Source: Sedimenticola sp. (GTDB lineage: Bacteria; Pseudomonadota; Gammaproteobacteria; Chromatiales; Chromatiaceae). From it: DNA of 14,982 nucleotides. Below, piece after piece: positions 14,233 to 14,982 of this stretch. The number at the start of each line of letters is the position of its first letter. The stretch's first letter is position 1. A program made the position numbers and the translations under genes. Under the pieces are notes generated by a model. That model ran no database searches. It worked only from the letters and a program-made list of their open reading frames with translations, and was not told the DNA's origin. The DNA is taken from contig JAUUYI010000014.1 in NCBI GenBank assembly GCA_030590525.1, forward strand, positions 1-14,982. The letters are read 5' to 3'.

Positions 14233-14982
14233 ATGACAGATAAAAATAATGATCGGGTCTGGCACAAGGTCTTGTCAAAGGACGAGTTGCCCGAAGGCCG
14301 TGTCACCACTGTAAGCTGCAAGAACCGTACTCTCTGCATGTCCCGTTATAAAGGTGAGTATGGGGCACTGGACAACAAGTGCCCCCATCAGGGAGGCCCC
14401 TGGGTGAAGGATCAATCGAAAATGGCCTGCTGCGTTGCCCCTGGCACGGCTGGGACTATGACCCCATCACTGGCAAGGCGCCCGGCTTCGATGATGGTGT
14501 CGAAACTTTCCCTGTCGAAATACGTGAGGACGGCATTTATGTCGGACTTCCGCAGGAACAGACCCACATCAATACCGTGGGCGACCTGATGATGGAGACC
14601 ATGACCAATTGGGGTGTGAAGCAGGTTTTTGGCATGGTGGGGCACTCAAACCTGGGCGTCGCGGATGCGCTACGCATCCAGGAACAACAGGGTCGATTGA
14701 CGTATTACGGCATCCGGCACGAGGGCGCCGCCGCCTTCGCCTGCTCCGCCTACGGCAAGCTGACCGGAAAACCAGCGGCCTGTCTGGCCATTGCCGGACC
14801 GGGTGCCACCAATTTACTCACGGGCCTCTGGGATGCCAACGTGGACCGTGCACCGGTACTCGCGCTCACCGGCCAGGTCGATACACAGGTGCTCGGTCCG
14901 GGTGCCTTTCAGGAGATCGACCTGGCCGGGGCCTTCGGCAAGGTTGCTCAATGGGCGCAAACCGTTATGCATGACAGCCGCC
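14233..14982 (+). CDS. Rieske [2Fe-2S] domain fused to a thiamine-diphosphate enzyme (frameshifted, 3' end outside window)
   Basis: The N-terminus is a Rieske ferredoxin-type domain (about 1-108), followed directly by the start of a pyruvate-oxidase/acetolactate-synthase-like ThDP domain. In the frame from ATG 14233 the first cluster motif CPH (C50, H52) is seen, then the frame is lost at the CCCC of 14397-14400. Adding one C gives GGPLGEGS and the second motif CPWHGWDYD, so C50, H52, C69 and H72 are complete. The restored frame stays open to 14982. It contains TVGDLMMETMTNWGVKQVFG, the ThDP-activating glutamate E164 in RHEGAAAF and the AGPGATNLLTGLWDA segment. GGAG lies seven bases before ATG 14233. 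Substrate is unknown: ThDP enzymes of this fold act on pyruvate and other 2-oxo acids, and the Rieske cluster suggests electron transfer. Without the frameshift correction only a 118-residue fragment would be made. Confidence 0.85.
14397..14400 (+). other. Frameshift site in the Rieske-ThDP gene: one C apparently missing
   Basis: GGA GGC CCC TGG GTG reads GGPWV and then runs into a wrong frame ending at 14589. One extra C gives GGA GGC CCC CTG GGT GAA, which continues into the conserved Rieske C-x2-H motif and the ThDP domain. As in phoH, a single base is lost from a G/C run. Confidence 0.8.

Noticed and set aside
14609..14974. Plus-strand ORF at the right end read from ATG 14609
   Set aside because: It is the wrong frame of the ThDP domain; the frame continuing from the corrected Rieske domain carries the conserved motifs.

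Overview
The window looks like chromosomal DNA from a gammaproteobacterium. The proteins are recognisably close to E. coli versions (YbeY, CorC, Lnt, Mpl, HemL), the gene orders are the gammaproteobacterial ones, and base composition is moderately GC-rich. The intergenic repeats resemble those I associate with free-living or symbiotic sulfur-oxidising gammaproteobacteria, but that narrower placement is only an impression. There is no rRNA, tRNA, CRISPR array, transposase or prophage. Coding density is high and no gene-free stretch exceeds 300 bases.

Layout. (1) 20-4001, plus strand: the envelope/ribosome-maintenance cluster phoH(ybeZ)-ybeY-corC(ybeX)-lnt, which in E. coli follows miaB. phoH carries an apparent one-base deletion, and a 179-base gap between phoH and ybeY holds a possible small ORF and two short hairpins. 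(2) 3998-5164, minus strand: rnd (RNase D), convergent with lnt, the two stop codons overlapping. (3) 5303-8487, plus strand, divergent from rnd: an unidentified multi-spanning membrane protein, then mpl (murein tripeptide recycling), ubiX (prenyl-FMN cofactor for ubiquinone synthesis) and a stand-alone LON-domain protein. A strong 17-bp inverted repeat spans the ubiX stop codon. (4) 8366-13337, minus strand, transcribed thiD-thiE-hemL and then, after a repeat-bearing 158-base gap, a large DedA-PAP2-LssY membrane protein. (5) 13506-13979, plus strand: a DUF5063-type protein, divergent from thiD. (6) 13978-14195: a 218-bp imperfect inverted-repeat element, MITE-like. (7) 14233 to the window edge, plus strand: a Rieske [2Fe-2S] domain fused to a thiamine-diphosphate enzyme, broken by an apparent one-base deletion and cut off by the window end.

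Functional picture. Most of the window is core metabolism: thiamine phosphate synthesis (ThiD, ThiE), the tetrapyrrole precursor (HemL), quinone cofactor (UbiX), wall recycling (Mpl), lipoprotein acylation (Lnt) and RNA maturation (YbeY, RNase D). The least ordinary items are the Rieske-ThDP fusion enzyme, the large inverted-repeat element in front of it, and the repeat-rich gap after hemL. Two clear frameshifts (phoH and the Rieske-ThDP gene), and possibly a third at the end of the DedA-PAP2 gene, are all explained by loss of one base; in the two clear cases this is in a G or C run. That pattern is more typical of sequencing or assembly error than of gene decay, and I treat those genes as probably intact in the organism.
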